From positions 20,685,423 through 20,749,422 of the forward strand of contig JABAKD010000025.1 of NCBI GenBank assembly GCA_012845835.1: DNA of 64,000 nt, given 5' to 3'. Shown in pieces: positions 23,441 through 36,700 of this stretch. Under the pieces are notes generated by a model. The model was not told the origin of the DNA and ran no database searches. It was given only the letters and a program-made list of their open reading frames with translations. The position numbers and the translations under genes are program-made. The first letter of the stretch is position 1, and every line of letters starts with the position of its first letter. This DNA comes from Undaria pinnatifida. Taxonomy: Eukaryota > Sar > Phaeophyceae > Laminariales > Alariaceae.

Positions 23441-26400
23441 TTATGAAGTATACTGTGAGCTCCGTGCAACAATGACAACAACAGGGTGTGCAGTCGCGCA
23501 GTGTGGTAGGCTTGCGGGGGGGGATTGGGCGGGAGGTGGGGCCTGGTGAACAAGCACAGCGCCACAGGGCAACGCAGATCAGACCAGAGCAGAACAGAGC
23601 AGGGCAGCTCAGGGCAAACCAAAGCAAAAGAGACCCAGGGAAGTGCAGGGCAGGGCAAATATGGTGGCGGCGGCGTGCCACCAACAGCGCCACCAGTAAC
23701 ACCTGCCCAACCCAGCCCTACACGACCTCGCAACGCAACCCCAACATGAATCGTTCGTTCAGGACAGAATACAATCACCCCTGCAATGCTGCCGTACTTA
23801 CTACATCTGTGGTGCAGGCATATATCACATCATAGTTCGTACCAGGTACCGGGTACCAAGTATCATATCATGCAATATATATGCTTTCGCTTGACAGCAG
23901 ACAGGAAAAAAAACAACAGCTGCAAAACATTTCCGTGAAACATTTGCCACCCCCCACCTACATGGTTGAGACGATTCTACTTCATACAATACCCGGCACA
24001 CTGGTGTCTCATAGTACACCGTACGAAGCTGATTAAAAGGTGCTACGTTTAGTAAGCATCAAACAGGCCAGCGGACACCTACACACACGGGTATAGAATC
24101 GAACGAACACTAAATAACTCTTTGAAATATGAGTTACGAGTTTATGAGTACCACAACATTGCTACCAGGTGCAATTAACGAATGTCAACACTACCAACGA
24201 AATGGTGGATGGGTAGAAAAAACAAAAAACGGCTCAATGTTTTGGAGCCCATGTCTAGCGATAAAAAAATGAGGAATGCGTCATTCTCATCGTGCGTGGA
24301 GCGTGTAGCATGGGATAGTCCATGCTACACCCGTGTCGTACAACTCCTTGGGTTTACAACTTCTTGGGTTAACTCCTTGGCTTGTAGTTCGGAACGTACA
24401 AACCGAACACGTAGCAGCCCGCTATGATTGGTGCGGTCGATGCTTTAATCCTCTTTGTACTCGTAAATTCTCCCGTCTGAAATCCAAAAGGGATAAAACA
24501 CTCCGTGCATGAATACTACCCTTACTCTTCCGTCACTGCCAAGGTCAGTTCGTACCAGGTAGTCACGTACAGTACGGAGTGTGAAACACGAAACATGCAC
24601 TTGGGGGATAGAAACACCAGCAGCAGCATATAGAAGTACGAAGTTGACTGTGGTTCACCACTAAGGCCAACAACTTTTTCACGCTCTAACTTTCTGCGAA
24701 AAAAATGTCGAAACAAGTGACGATTACAGACTCAGCCAAACGGAGCAGCAGCCCGGGGTGCCGGGCAGGGGAGTGTCCGATGCGCACCCCATAGGACCAA
24801 CACGACGCGCGCACAACATGCTGATAATGACACTGCTACACGCTCTCCCTAGAGGGTTGAAAATAGCACACTCATGGTGTTATCGTCAAGACAAATGGGC
24901 CCGAGGAGGGTTACTTATTATTATTGGTAGGCAAACGTGTTAAAAGTTGAAATTAAAGGCCGATGCTTCTGTGAAAACATGAAAACGGCCATTTCTTTCT
25001 TGACGTGTTCAAGAGTACTCGTAGTTCGTCTACTTTCCGTTTCCTATTTATGTCAAGGAAAGGCCTCCTAGAACAGGGGGTTTGTACTTTGGCCTCAAGT
25101 ATTTCCGTGACGAATTGCACGAACGACGAACGATTTGCTAGCCCGCGGGGGGTCTCTTCCCCCGTCGCGCTCTGCAAGTCGGCGTACAATCAACCCAAGT
25201 CGTGGTCCGCCAAAAACCCGCAAAACAACAGCACACTTTTTGTTTTGTTTATCGCTGGACAAACCTGATACGGGGACAAACTATTCGGAATTAGCGGCGG
25301 GTCACTTCTGCACAAGCGAAGGTAAAAGGGTTCCCCAACACCTTCACTTTTCTCAACTCCTCTTGACCTTATGGGACATCTAAGGGGAAAATATCGAAAA
25401 CAATGACGAATACAGCATCGGCCACACGACGCAGCCCGCTCTATTGGGGTAGAGGTACGCCCTGCAATGTACTACCAGGTATAACACACGCGGCGCAGCA
25501 TGGTGATAATCGAGGTGCTGCCTCGCTTTGTACTCCGTAGTAGTAGACTACCAGGTGATACGTACGTACAAGTACAACAATAGAAACTACCGGTACTCGA
25601 GTGAAATTCACTAAATTTAAAAAACCTTGTCTCAGCGTCGTCTTCGTTGTTGTCGTCGAATCGTCTGTGTCGCCGTCGGCGTCGGTATCGTCTCCCCGAG
25701 GGTAGCAAGCGCTCGCCTTGGCGGCACACATAACTCGTGCAGGCATGGCGACAGACCTTCCTGTCTGGCTGCGGTCGCTGAAGGAGCCACACACTGTCCC
25801 AATTCCAGCTTATACCTAGCTCTACACCAGGGGGTCTTTGTACCAGGATACCGGTATGGAAGCCGCGAGGCTCGTGGACGTTGCCAGGATATATACCAGG
25901 ACACCAGGGCACCATGTACCAGGTATAAGCTGGGAGTTGCGAAGCTTGTGAACGTTAGTACTCCGGAGTAGGAAATACCAGGGACTCAGGGACCAAGGTA
26001 TAAAAGCTGCGAACCGCGTCAACTTCTTCCTTCGCAAGTTGCTCTCGGGTGTTTTGGTCTGCTGTGCGGGCCTCCGTATATACTTGCTGGCTGACAGATG
26101 CAGCATGTGCAGCAGGTGCATGCATTGAGAGTGGGCAGCAGGTCAGGTGTGTGTTCTGGTTTGTGTGCTTTGGAGGTTAGGCAGGGGGGGAAGGAGGGGC
26201 ATGCCCGCCTGAGCACAGAGAGAGGCAGGACAAGACAACAGTCCAGCTTTAAGGTTTCATATCTGCGACCAGGAGAGCGAGGAAAAAGCCAAACAGCTCT
26301 GGCGAGCTCAAGAGCCACAAGAAAGAGCGCCTCGTACTATAGCTGGTAGGCAGTAGCTAAAGGCAGTTGCTTTACTTTGGCTTCCTTTGCGCTTTCGTTG

Positions 26401-27682
26401 GTTGTCTTACGTTTCAGAATAAATGAAAACATCGTTTTCGTTTTTTAAGTTTTTGGTAAAGCTCGTCTGTATATCACTGCATCGCTGCAGCTGCAGCATC
26501 ACTAACTGCTGACGGTAATGCTGCTGCTGTTCTGTCGTTCTTTCATGAAACCTGGTGTTTATTTTGTTCCTTCTGTCTTTGCTAGTGTTGAAACACCAGA
26601 TATAACGTCGGAAGAGGCGTTCTAAGCTGCTGCTTGCTGTGTATAGAAGCCCCCATGTAGATAAATGTTCCATGTTTGAAGCCTTCGCAATATATGTATG
26701 TTCCGCCTCTACAGCAGTTACGGTACAGCAGTTGTAGTATGAAGCAGCTGCATGCATATCGGCACAGCAGTAGTACTGTACTCTGGAGTGCATACCAGCA
26801 CGGCACTCACCCTACGGGTGTTACACATTCATGACAGCAGACGTACTGACTGTACGATGGTATTCCCCTGCTTGGTACACCCAGCATCAACATCTGACAT
26901 GGAATTCACACCATCAGTATCAATAATAGCTTCAGTACGAGGGAGTGGCAGTAGACCACCAGTAGACGAGAGATCGACAAGCGGAAATCATAGACAGCAG
27001 CAAACAGACGACAAGGCATCTAGAAACAGCTTGTACCAGTTTTTCACTTCTACGTAGAGTATGACGGAGGTAGAAGGTGATGCTGGTGATGGTGAAAACG
27101 CTTTTTAGTATATTTCCAGCATGAAAAGTATGTAAAAACTAATACTTCCACTTGCTGTAACAAAGTTGGCGAACCGACCGCTGATCAAACCAACGCTTTG
27201 CGCAACAACAGACAGCAGCAATCAGCCGGGCAACAACCACCAGGAATCACAAGTGCACAGCAGTAAAAAAGTAGCCGTGCAACTATCAACGCGGGCCTGA
27301 GCGGGCACGTGCACCTAACAGACAGCCGCACACCCTTCGCGCTCTCATACCCTAGGTGCTTATGGGCACATCTTCCGACTGTTGTGCCTCCCAACAGCTG
27401 CCTCCTGCACCTCGAAAACAAACGTTCATGGCTCATGGCGACAAGAATTCCCACCAACAACTGAACTGCTCGCGAAAAAAAACGCAATTCTTTACAATTT
27501 TTGGACACGTTCATATTTAGAATTTTTCAAACATTTGACATTTAACCAACGAAAATTCGAATTCCATAGTTCGGTCCATATATTTCGAAGGTAGATCTTT
27601 CGGTTTTTATATTTTTGACTTTTTCCCTATTTTTTCCGATAATTTGAACGGAGACAAAAAAGGACAAGCTTTCTTCTCTCAC
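23441..27682. other. Non-coding stretch with many TACCWGGTA palindromes
   Basis: Exact copies are at 23840, 24553, 25473 and 25918, with near copies between. Cytosine-poor and A/T-richer than the gene regions. If the exon at 27683 joins that at 20556, this is one large intron. No exon was recognised. Confidence 0.5.
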
Positions 27683-27917
27683 TTGGTGTGCCGCTCGAAC
27701 TTCCCTTCCTCGAGGACAGGCTCAGCCGACGCGTGATAGACTTCTTCAGCTTCCCCATCTTGCTCTTGCTTCCACTGCCCGTGCTCCCGGCACCGCCACC
27801 GGTAGCACCCGCGCCGGTGCCGCCACCGCCGCCACCGCTGCCATAGCTCCCGCCCATCCCACCACCACCGCTCCCGCCGCCCGCGCTGCCGCTGCTTGTC
27901 GAAGTATGGCGACGCAT
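27683..27917 (-). CDS. Possible first exon of a Ser/Gly-rich basic protein
   Basis: A Met at 27917 opens 78 codons: a Ser/Gly-rich stretch, then a basic Ser-rich segment (SKSKMGKLKKSITRRLSLSS), ending at a good donor (CCAA|GTGAGA). The exon ends in phase 1 and the acceptor at 20556 needs exactly one incoming base, so the two could be joined across a 7.1 kb intron, giving GTP-N-DRYSEGF at the junction. Matching phase alone has a one in three chance. The RRLSLSS segment looks like a kinase substrate site. I cannot name a family. Confidence 0.35.
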
Positions 27918-29216
27918 CCTCCCGCAACCCCTCCGACCTCCCAGCTGCGACCTTTGTGCGACCTCAAGAGGATGCACCCAAAGCGTCCCGCTTGCTGGCC
28001 GCAAAGTCCTAGACACGCAACAAACGCGTCTCCTCGGGCCTCGGCAAGGCACTTGGGTAGTATTTTTATTTGTTGAGCGGGGCTGCTCGTGCTGGCAGAG
28101 CAAAGAGCTTTCCAAACGGTACCATTCTGATTTTTTGCGACGACCCTTTATCCCCAGGCTAATAACGCCAACTAATATCGAACTCCTTTGAAGAATAAGG
28201 GGGGACAAGGGATACGAAAAAGTGAGCACTGCTGAGAGGACTACCGGATCAGGCATTGGTCGTGAGCTCTTTGCGGTGAGGAACTCTGCCTTAGACGTCG
28301 TCCGTCTCGAAGACGGCGTGGTGCTGGAACTGATTTAGTGCAAGCGTTTGAGTTGGTGAAAGCGTTTGAGTTGGTGAATGCCGGGAGTTGCAGCGAAATG
28401 TACCGACAGATGGATGCGCGCGGTCCGAGTTCTGACCGCTCTTTTGGTCTCTTATTTCGACGAGCAGGGCATGCAAGCGCGTTGGGTAGCAAGCAAGCGA
28501 TGGGGATTAAATGGAGTCAATAGCAAGAGAGAGAAGATAGAGTTAAGGGCATATGCGTAAATGCGCGTACGAGTGTGTGCGCACGTTTCATAGTGCGTTC
28601 GCATTCGCCACGAGGAACCGCGCGCGTTTTACAGACGAGAAAAAGAGCAGATGGTTTGAATATTGAATGTTGCCAGCAGAGTGCGGATTGTGGACACCTT
28701 TTTATGCTTTTGTTTTGTCCCGCCTCCGGCCTCCGTCTTCCCTCGCCACCCCCCTGGCGCTCCCCCTGTTCTCTGCTCGATCCAAGGTGGTACCAACTCT
28801 CAAAAGGGTCATTAGGAGTTGCTCAAATTTCAATTTTTCGAGATTTTTTGTTGCACCTACCCATCCTTGTGGTGTTGGTGCCAAAGGCGGCATTTCGCGC
28901 ATGTCACGTGCTGGTACTGTAGATACTGCTGCGGTACGGTCGTTGTTGCGGTCCCCAATCTTCGACGACAGGCCTGTTCGTGTGTTTTCATAAATCGCAG
29001 ACTAATTCCAACTAATTTGTTGCCCAAACGTGATACCCACCATGTTTTACCCTATTTGCGTGTGGTAGATGAAGTACCTGGCTGGCGTCACGTTATTATG
29101 AAAAATGTGTATTCAGCCGTCGACGCTTTGTCGCACTTGCTGATTCTTCGACCTACTCTACTAGAGGAATGCTGCACAGCAAGCTCTGTTATCCCAAACT
29201 AGGAGGCGATTCGTTT

Positions 29217-29524
29217 ATAAGTGGCGTATGAGGTTATTCTCGAGCCTGGTATAGTCAGTTTCGTGAGTTCGAGCCCCGCCGAGTGCATACTCGTATAAAT
29301 TCGTTGGGACTTTTTCTTGTGCACAAATTGACTTGCGGAAAGCGCGAGAGCGTGAGTTAGCAACACTCGATGAAAAATCGACGAGCAGTGGGATTGCTGA
29401 ACCCTATGCGCGAAAAAAATTGAAGGCAAGAACCAGGGGGGAGAAGGGACGACACCTGTGACCACGGCTTGTCCAGAAGCTGGAAAGTAGAAGTGTGCGA
29501 AAAAAAAAAAAAAAAAAAAAAAAA
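29217..29524 (+). mobile_element. tRNA-derived SINE, copy 1, with poly(A) tail
   Basis: The head resembles an RNA polymerase III promoter: a box A-like stretch (TGGCGTATGAGGTTA, about 29222) and a box B-like stretch (GAGTTCGAGCCCC, about 29265) roughly 35 bases apart. A unique body of about 200 bases follows (including GAAAAATCGACGAGCAGTGG), then a run of about 26 A at 29499-29524. The second copy at 29720-30005 matches throughout. Structure and A-tail indicate a SINE; no full tRNA cloverleaf is claimed. Confidence 0.75.
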
Positions 29525-29715
29525 TACAAGTAGCAGTAATGCATCGCCGAGACTGCAGTATTGCTGATACCTGGTAACTACGCATATGAGAGATAACGTT
29601 GTAGACTAGCCAACGCAATGCCAAGCGCCAAACGTGCTGGACACGAAAGCAGAGCATGCACGAGCGAGCAAACCTGACCAAAAGCACAAGGCCAGTATAT
29701 GATAGTACATGCCGG

Positions 29716-30005
29716 TCGCGCCGGTGGCGTATCAGGTTAACCTCGAGCCTGGTATAGGTCAGTTTCGTGAGTTCGAGCCCGGCCGAGTGTATACTCGTAT
29801 AAATTCGTTGAGACTTTTTCATGTGCACAGATTGACTTGCGGAATGCGCGAGAGCGTGAGTAAGCAACATTCGATGAAAAATCGACGAGCAGTGGGAGTG
29901 CTGAACCCTATGCGCGATAAAAATTGAAGGCAAGAACCGGGGGGGAGAAGGGACGACACCTGTGACCACCGCTTGTCCAGAAGCTGGAAAGCAGAAGTGT
30001 GCGAA
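29716..30005 (+). mobile_element. tRNA-derived SINE, copy 2, without poly(A) tail
   Basis: This matches copy 1 from GGTGGCGTATCAGGTTAACC (about 29721) to GCTGGAAAGCAGAAGTGTGC (about 30002), with scattered substitutions. Box A and box B-like stretches are at about 29722 and 29768. The A-tail is absent; the sequence diverges just where copy 1 turns to poly(A). Confidence 0.75.
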
Positions 30006-30419
30006 GGTAGTGTGGAGAAATCCCCGAGGGGACGCAGGGTAGCCGGAGCTCGGTAAGCGCTACCAGTTACGAATATCTGTATTTCATGTCGGTTGGCTCG
30101 TATCATATCGTAGTTCGCACTTTCTTCGAATCCATTAAACGCCTGACCTAGTTTTATGTATAGAACTACTTACAAATATCGATTTCCTGAGCGGCCTCCA
30201 TTTTTTTCGTTTCACACACGAACGTTAAGATATTCTCCTTTCCGGACCGCCTAGAGCTGAGAGGGCAAGGTTGCCTGAGACAGAAAATGGAGCTCCTCAG
30301 AGCGTTCCCACCTGGAAAACGCCGTGTTTTGGACCTGGCTTCTCTTTTTTATTCTCTACGAACAAGTATCATAACACTCAGCTCACAGCAGCGTAACGCA
30401 GCGCTTCGTAGCTTAGCAA

Positions 30420-31085
30420 AGCAGCGCCGTGCGGTGCCATGCCCTGCCGTGCCCTGCCTTGCGGTGCGGTACTCTGTGCGGTGCTGTGCCGTGCTGCGTG
30501 CTGTGCTGTACTTGCTCTTTCGTGCATGCCAGGTCTCATTCGGCGAAGTATCATCCAGCAGTACTGAAGTTCACCACACCAGGTTCGCGCGTACTACATT
30601 GTTGAATCACATTAATTGCTCCCAGCTCAGCTCAACTCAGCCATTTTAGCTCAGCAGCGCGCAGCACAGCGGCGTGCGGTGCCGTGCTGGCGTGCCTTCC
30701 CCTTCGGTGCGGTGCTGTGCCGTGCTGCGCTGTGCTTTATTTCGAACACACAGTACCAGGTACCATGCGAAGTACCAGGTACTGGTATACGTGTGTGTAC
30801 TAGTCGTTTTGCTTTCTTCATAGATTGTCCTCCCTCTCGGTTCTCTCCTCGCTTTTTTTTTTTCACAAATTTCACCCGTGCTTCCAATTGAAACGTGACA
30901 TCGCCAGCAGGCACACAGCACAGCACAGACAGGGCAATCAGCCCTGCTCCGGTAGCTCTTGGTATTATCATATCGCTAGTTGCACCAAATCATGGGCCTC
31001 TTGTTTCCGTCCCCTTCACACTTTTACGAGCGTAGCGGGTGACGTCTGCCGCCCGCGGAACGGAGCCCTTGTAAATTGTACCTTT
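30420..31085 (+). repeat. Dispersed repeat of about 600 bases, plus-oriented copy
   Basis: Its reverse complement is at about 44335-44930. Shared landmarks are GTGCTGTGCCGTGCTGCGTG, CTCTTTCGTGCA, GTGACATCGCCAGCA, GCACAGCACAG and CTAGTTGCACCAAATCATGG. It contains GCGGTGCCGTGC-type minisatellite and two exact TACCAGGTA palindromes (30754, 30773). No long open frame with protein character is present. Confidence 0.75.
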
Positions 31086-33752
31086 TTTCATAGTATGTTC
31101 TACCAGGTACCTATGAATTGTATAGCTTACCCATCTGCGTATATAACTTCTTAACATTAGCCCACCCTGAATAGTCGTATATGCGGATCTTACGAAAATT
31201 AGCTTAACATGGAAAAATCGGCAAGGTGATCGAAGATGCGGCTATTCGAAACAACCATACACGATGCTATAGTTGTACCCCACACCTCGTAGTGACGCTA
31301 AGACACATCTGCCAATATTAGAACCCAGTGATGGAGGCAACCCCTATTTGCATAATCGGTGTGGAAAAAATGGTTGTACACCCTTGTAGTGAATTTCTAT
31401 CTTGCACGTCGGTCCAGACCCAACCTGACCCCCCCGAACCCTGACCCGACCCCTTTTGGGGGGTTCGAGGTCGGCAAAGACAATCCTGCGGCTCGGCCGC
31501 GTGTTTCGTGGGTGTTTTTCCGCAAACAAACGACCGACCGAAAGGCAGGCCTCAACAAATCAGGCGAACGGTGCTCAGTCATTTTCTTCAACACCGATAA
31601 TACAAATAGGTGCTGTCGGTGATGCTCGCAAAAGTGGGAGCAATTCCAAGCATTGACTGTATCCTGCGGTTGACGCCATCTGTGAAGAAGTTCGCGAAGG
31701 AACCCAGTGGTATATGGTCGCAACTGGTTAGCCACTCTCCTTACGTTTGTGGCACGGTGTTGGTCCCGCTATAATATAATGCCGGTATGTGACAGCCAAC
31801 AGTACCGGCAGTAAACCGGACACCGGCGCTATTGGGTGTAGTACCGATACTGGTACTACTAAAGCGGATTCCAGTGATACCAAGCGATTTCACCGGCACT
31901 ATACCGGAAATACGCACTATTCAACCGGCACTATAGGGGGACCTCCACTGTAACTCATGTATCTCCGTTGGCTCGTCAAACACAGACAGGGTAGAAAATG
32001 CAGTGCGGGATGGTGGAATGATCAGACCTCGGCCATCCCGTCTGTTCCCGACGGGCGTACCGCCCATTGGTAGCGTGATATCAGATTATCTACGGATCCA
32101 TGAAACTCCTTACCTTGTTTCATGTACCTGGTATAATATAGGTTACCCGTTGTTTAATAAAACTAGTTTAAATTCGTCAGCTGTGAGTTCGATCAATTGA
32201 AGGGTCGATACTCGTCTTTGCAAGCTGCGTCATACACCGCCCGCGCGTACCCATTTATGTACGTGGCGCTCCTCCACACTACGTCGTATGTCTCTGCCCT
32301 CTTGCCGTCTGCCCCTCACGCTCGCTGAGCATTGGTTCATCTTTCAAGTTGGCGAAGATGGTACAGTTATTGACATGTGAGCTTTACGGCAGTCCCTGTG
32401 TAGTCTGCCATCTCTGCCCAAACGTTCGTCGTGCCACACGACGATCGTTCAAGGTTTACCATCACGTTTTTTTATACTAGTACGAATACCAGTGCCGTTC
32501 TCTCTACCAACAAACACAAAATTAATGTAAATTTATGATATTTCACTTCTAGCTGATGAAGAAGGTAACTGGAGTTAACGGCGTCCATTTTCCAGCTGCT
32601 ATTTTCAAAGTTTGTCGACCTCAAGGTATAATGATACATGAGGACAAAATCTTCGATCTCACAGCTGGAGTGTATTTTGATTTTTATAGTATGAAAAAAT
32701 GCAAGAATCACCAGTAAGTAGCTCGAATTTTCTGGCCTCTGGCTCACTTCTTACGCACCGATTGTTCTTCGCTAGGGCGGCAAGACAAATACAGCAGCAA
32801 AATCGTACGTGTCTCGTCTCATTATCCTCAGTGTTTTCCCGAAATGTTGCCTCGTACCTTATGTGCTGGCATTTACGGTATGTGCCTGTTGTGGTACCTG
32901 GTACAGAGCTGTTGACGATACACGCGAGTAGTATCAATACTAAGTTGTGACTTGTGACCCCGGAGCTTTATCTGTGCATCATGGGAAGGCTAATCGGGAC
33001 CGGTACCTGGTATGGTATCTATTAATAACGTGAGTACGGAACAACGACAACGACAGCAACAACGACATCAAGAGGACCAACCTTTCGCTGCTACATATGC
33101 CTGGTGCCGGGGAATTTCGCGCTACTGAACCAGAGGTGTTGCACGAGTCTATGGATAGTAACGGCCGTAGTGTAAGGACGTAAGCACAAGAGAACAGACG
33201 GTATCTGGCAGTCTGGCGGTATACGTATTCATGTGTAGGAGTTGGTATTCTCGGTAAGAATGTCCGACGGGGCGTACGTGAAGCAGTCAGTTGTTGTTGC
33301 TGTTTTTGTTGATGCCGTTGATATCAAACATGACTGATTAGTTCGTTGCCGTTATTTTTTTGTCCGTGGTGGCGAAAAGGCATCAAGCACTCTACAGGTA
33401 ATAACGCCACAGCACAAAACCAAAACAACCACAGCTACAACCAAAAATCCTCGCACTTTTAGTTTTCACTTTCACAGCAAAAGAAGAACACCAATACGTA
33501 CTTATATTGTATATCAGGTACCAGGTATAACATAAACACACGATATGATATATAGAAACATTAAAAGAAAAACAATACCAGGTACCTGGTATAGAACAAC
33601 AACACGCTACAGAACAACAATATTGACAAACCTTCGCCCATCTTCGCGTCTCGCGTATCCATCCCGCCCTTCCAATAACAGGTCTAGCCAGCAGCGGGAA
33701 GGGTGCGGAGAATCCAGGCGTTGTCGCTGTCGTTGCTGACTGAGTTCGTGAT
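31086..33752. other. Region upstream of the DEK-like gene
   Basis: Non-coding as far as I can see. ACCGGCACTATA-type short repeats lie at 31785-31945, and TACCWGGTA copies at 31101, 32125, 32895, 33004, 33519, 33576 and 33583. A short block near 31156 matches the gypsy 3' end. Confidence 0.5.
33575..33592. promoter_or_regulatory. 18-base perfect palindrome 160 bases upstream of the DEK start
   Basis: ATACCAGGTACCTGGTAT is fully self-complementary and combines two overlapping TACCWGGTA copies. Another exact copy lies at 33519. Its position fits a promoter-proximal site, but the motif is also common in repeats in this window, so a regulatory role is only a possibility. Confidence 0.35.
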
Positions 33753-36700
33753 ATGACGGAACCCGCGGTCCCGGTACAACCGGTCCAACCCGGTCCGGCA
33801 CAGCCGGTAGAGTCGGTACAGTTAACACCGCCGGTGCCTTCGGTAATGCTGGTACCGTCAGCGTCGATTGCCGCGCCTGTTGAGGAAGCGGCGCCCGGCT
33901 CGGCTTCTTCTCCGGTGCTTTCTATTCCTCAAGGCGGGGTGGCGGCGCCAGCCCCGGCGGAGGCAGCGGCGGCGGCTGCCGCTGCCGCGGGGGCGGGGGG
34001 GGCGGTGGAGGCGTCTCCCGGCATGGCCATGAAAGAAGCTTCTTCTCTGCCTCTTCCTGTCCCTGTTCCTGCTCCTGCTGCTCTTCCTCTGTGTTCTACT
34101 TCTGATCCTCTTTCGGGGCCGGTTTCGACTGGCGCGGATTCTGCCGTCCTGGCGATGAAGGCGGCGGCGGCGGTGGCGACTAGTGCAGAGGCTACTTCTA
34201 CGGCGGTTGCGGCTACTGGTGCTACCGCTGTTGCTACTGATGCGGCTACGGCTGTGACTACTGCTACATCTACTGCTACTGCTGAAGCTACTGCAGCTAC
34301 AGTGGAAGAGGGTGGGGGCGGGACCGTTTCCGGAGCTGCATCAGAGGTGGAGAAGGAAAAAGAGGGGGGGGAGAGCGGTGGAGAAAAGGAGGCGGTACCG
34401 ACGCCAACGCCAACCCCAGCGTTGGCACCAGCCCTGGCCGACGCGGGTGCCGACAGCGCACCCCCCGTGACTGGGGAAAAGGCGAACAACGGACACAGCG
34501 CGCCGGTGCCTCTGCCTGTGTCGGCGGGAGCGGTGATGGAGGCAGTGGCGGTGGCGGCCGCAGGGGGTATGGAGAACGGTGTGGAAGGTGCAGAGAAGGA
34601 GGCGTTAGTGGCGGTCGAAGGGGGGGGGGCTACAGGGGAGAAGGCGGAGGTGGATAAGGAGGGGGGAGGGGGAGCGGATATGATGGCTGTCGACGGGCAG
34701 GACGAGGAAGGACATGGAGGGAAGCAAGAGGAGAAGGAAGAAAAGGAGGAGGAGGACGAGGACGAGGAGGAGGAGGAGGGGAGCGGCGGAGACGTCAAGA
34801 AGAAAGAAAAGGCACCGAAGGTGAAGCAAAGCAAGGAGGAGGAAGAGGAGGGGGAAGAGGAGAAGGAGGAGGAGGAAGATGAAGAGGACGACGACGACGA
34901 GCCGGAGAAAAAGCCGGAAGAGAGGAAGAGAGGCCGCCGCCGGAAGTCTGTGGAGAGGTTCGGCGATAACTTAGTGGTGAGGAGAATGCTGGGTTCGTTT
35001 TCCCTGGTCCACGGTAAAGTTGTAATTTGGGTTTGGACCTTATGGTGATTGCGGAGCATGTGCGGCTTGTCACAGCCCACTCGCGCTCGTTGCATCTTTA
35101 AGATTGAATATCAAAGAAAAATCGAAAGTCGTATTGGTCAGAATGGACTCAAGAATGGATATATACGTCGTATACATGAGTCACCACGAACTTTGTCGGC
35201 CGTACCAGGCCCGCTTGCTCCAGCTGTGCGTAAGATAACGTAAGATGACCGCAACGGCCACCCCCTGGCTTCCTTTCATGTGCCTCGCCGCCTTTTCTTT
35301 TAACAGGGGAGTGACGAACCCAAGAAGCCTCATGAGGTCGCTAAGGGTGGAGGCACCGCGCTCGAGGACATCCCTAACGTAGCGGCCAAGATGTCGCGCC
35401 TCACAAGAAATTCGCCCCTCGTGGCGCAGCTGCACAGCCTTATCTTCGGAGGCAAGGCTAAGGTGAGATAGCCGGGTGGGGTGCGGTGAGGTGAGGGGGT
35501 GTGGTGGACTGGATTGGGATAGAGTGAGGTGGGGTACGATGGGGTGGGTTGAGGTTGAGATGGGTGTGTTGCGGTATAGAGTGTTGGTGAAACGACACAC
35601 AACACCGAACGATGCTGAGCAAGAGCCTTCCACCGTATGTTGGGATGTTGTCATGCTGGGGTGATGCAGTGTTGGTGTGTTGGGTTTGGGGTGTTAGTGT
35701 GCGTGCGTGTACGTGCATCTACGTCTTTTTGTTTGCGTGTGTTTTCTGTTTGTTCGATATTTTGCATGTGTTTGTTTTTGTTTGGATACATTCGCTGCTA
35801 TCTCCATTTGTTTTAATCTAATTTCAGTTCTTCCAAAACACGCCCCCAACCCCCCCACCCCCGTCCCCCCGTCCCCGCTCTGCCTCGGTCTCTTTTTGTT
35901 GACCCGACCCGTCGGTGTATAGAAAACGGAGTTGAAGAATCAGCTTTTGAAATTCTCGGGTATCCCGGACGAGGACGCGGTGGAGAAGGTGCGTGAGGTG
36001 CAATCGACCCGCGGTATGGTATTACGTGTTCAATCGTTTCACGACATGATGTAAGTCTGGGAGCGAAAGCTAGACAGACAAGACGAGCAGACGAACTCCA
36101 TATTCTCTATTGTAATATTCACACAGCGTGTTGCGTCTTTCGACCTTTGTTTCTCGTGTACTAGTAGTAATGTGGACGTTCGCTTCTTGCGTCTTATCGT
36201 GTCTTAGTTTGATGTGTTGATGAGGTGGGGTCGTGCTGTCATACCGGTGTGAAATATATTTGACGCATCCATGAATCGTTGTTGAAATCCTTGTCGTATT
36301 CTGGCACCAGGTAAATGCGCTGCTCGTAAGGTGATTTGGTTGTTGGAAAAAATGAGACATTGCATTGGCGTAGTGCTGTCGTGCTGTCGTGACGTTTTGG
36401 TGTCTTGCACTCTTTATTCCGTTTGCGGCCCATTCACATAGACCCAAAATACGATAAATGCGATCTTACTATTAATGTAACCATCCAGGGAAAAAGGTGC
36501 AGCAATACACGTACGTATCTTCGTGCTGCACACGTGTCGTTCAAATCCTTATGTTTCACTTCGGCGGACACACACCTCTACCCCAAAGACCTGAATGCGT
36601 CAGGTAGTCGACGCTGCAGTCGTATCTTCGTGCTGCACACGTGTCGTTCAAATCCTTATGTTTCACTTCGGCGGACACACACCTCTACCCCAAGGACCTG

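Noticed and set aside
33929-35095. A 388-codon minus-strand frame opposite DEK exon 1
   Set aside because: Shadow of the GC-rich, stop-poor coding strand; the plus strand connects to a recognisable DEK gene.
36536-36550. tRNA gene or pol III promoter at GTTCAAATCC
   Set aside because: Only a box B-like string; no box A, no cloverleaf, and it repeats in a 107-base tandem array.
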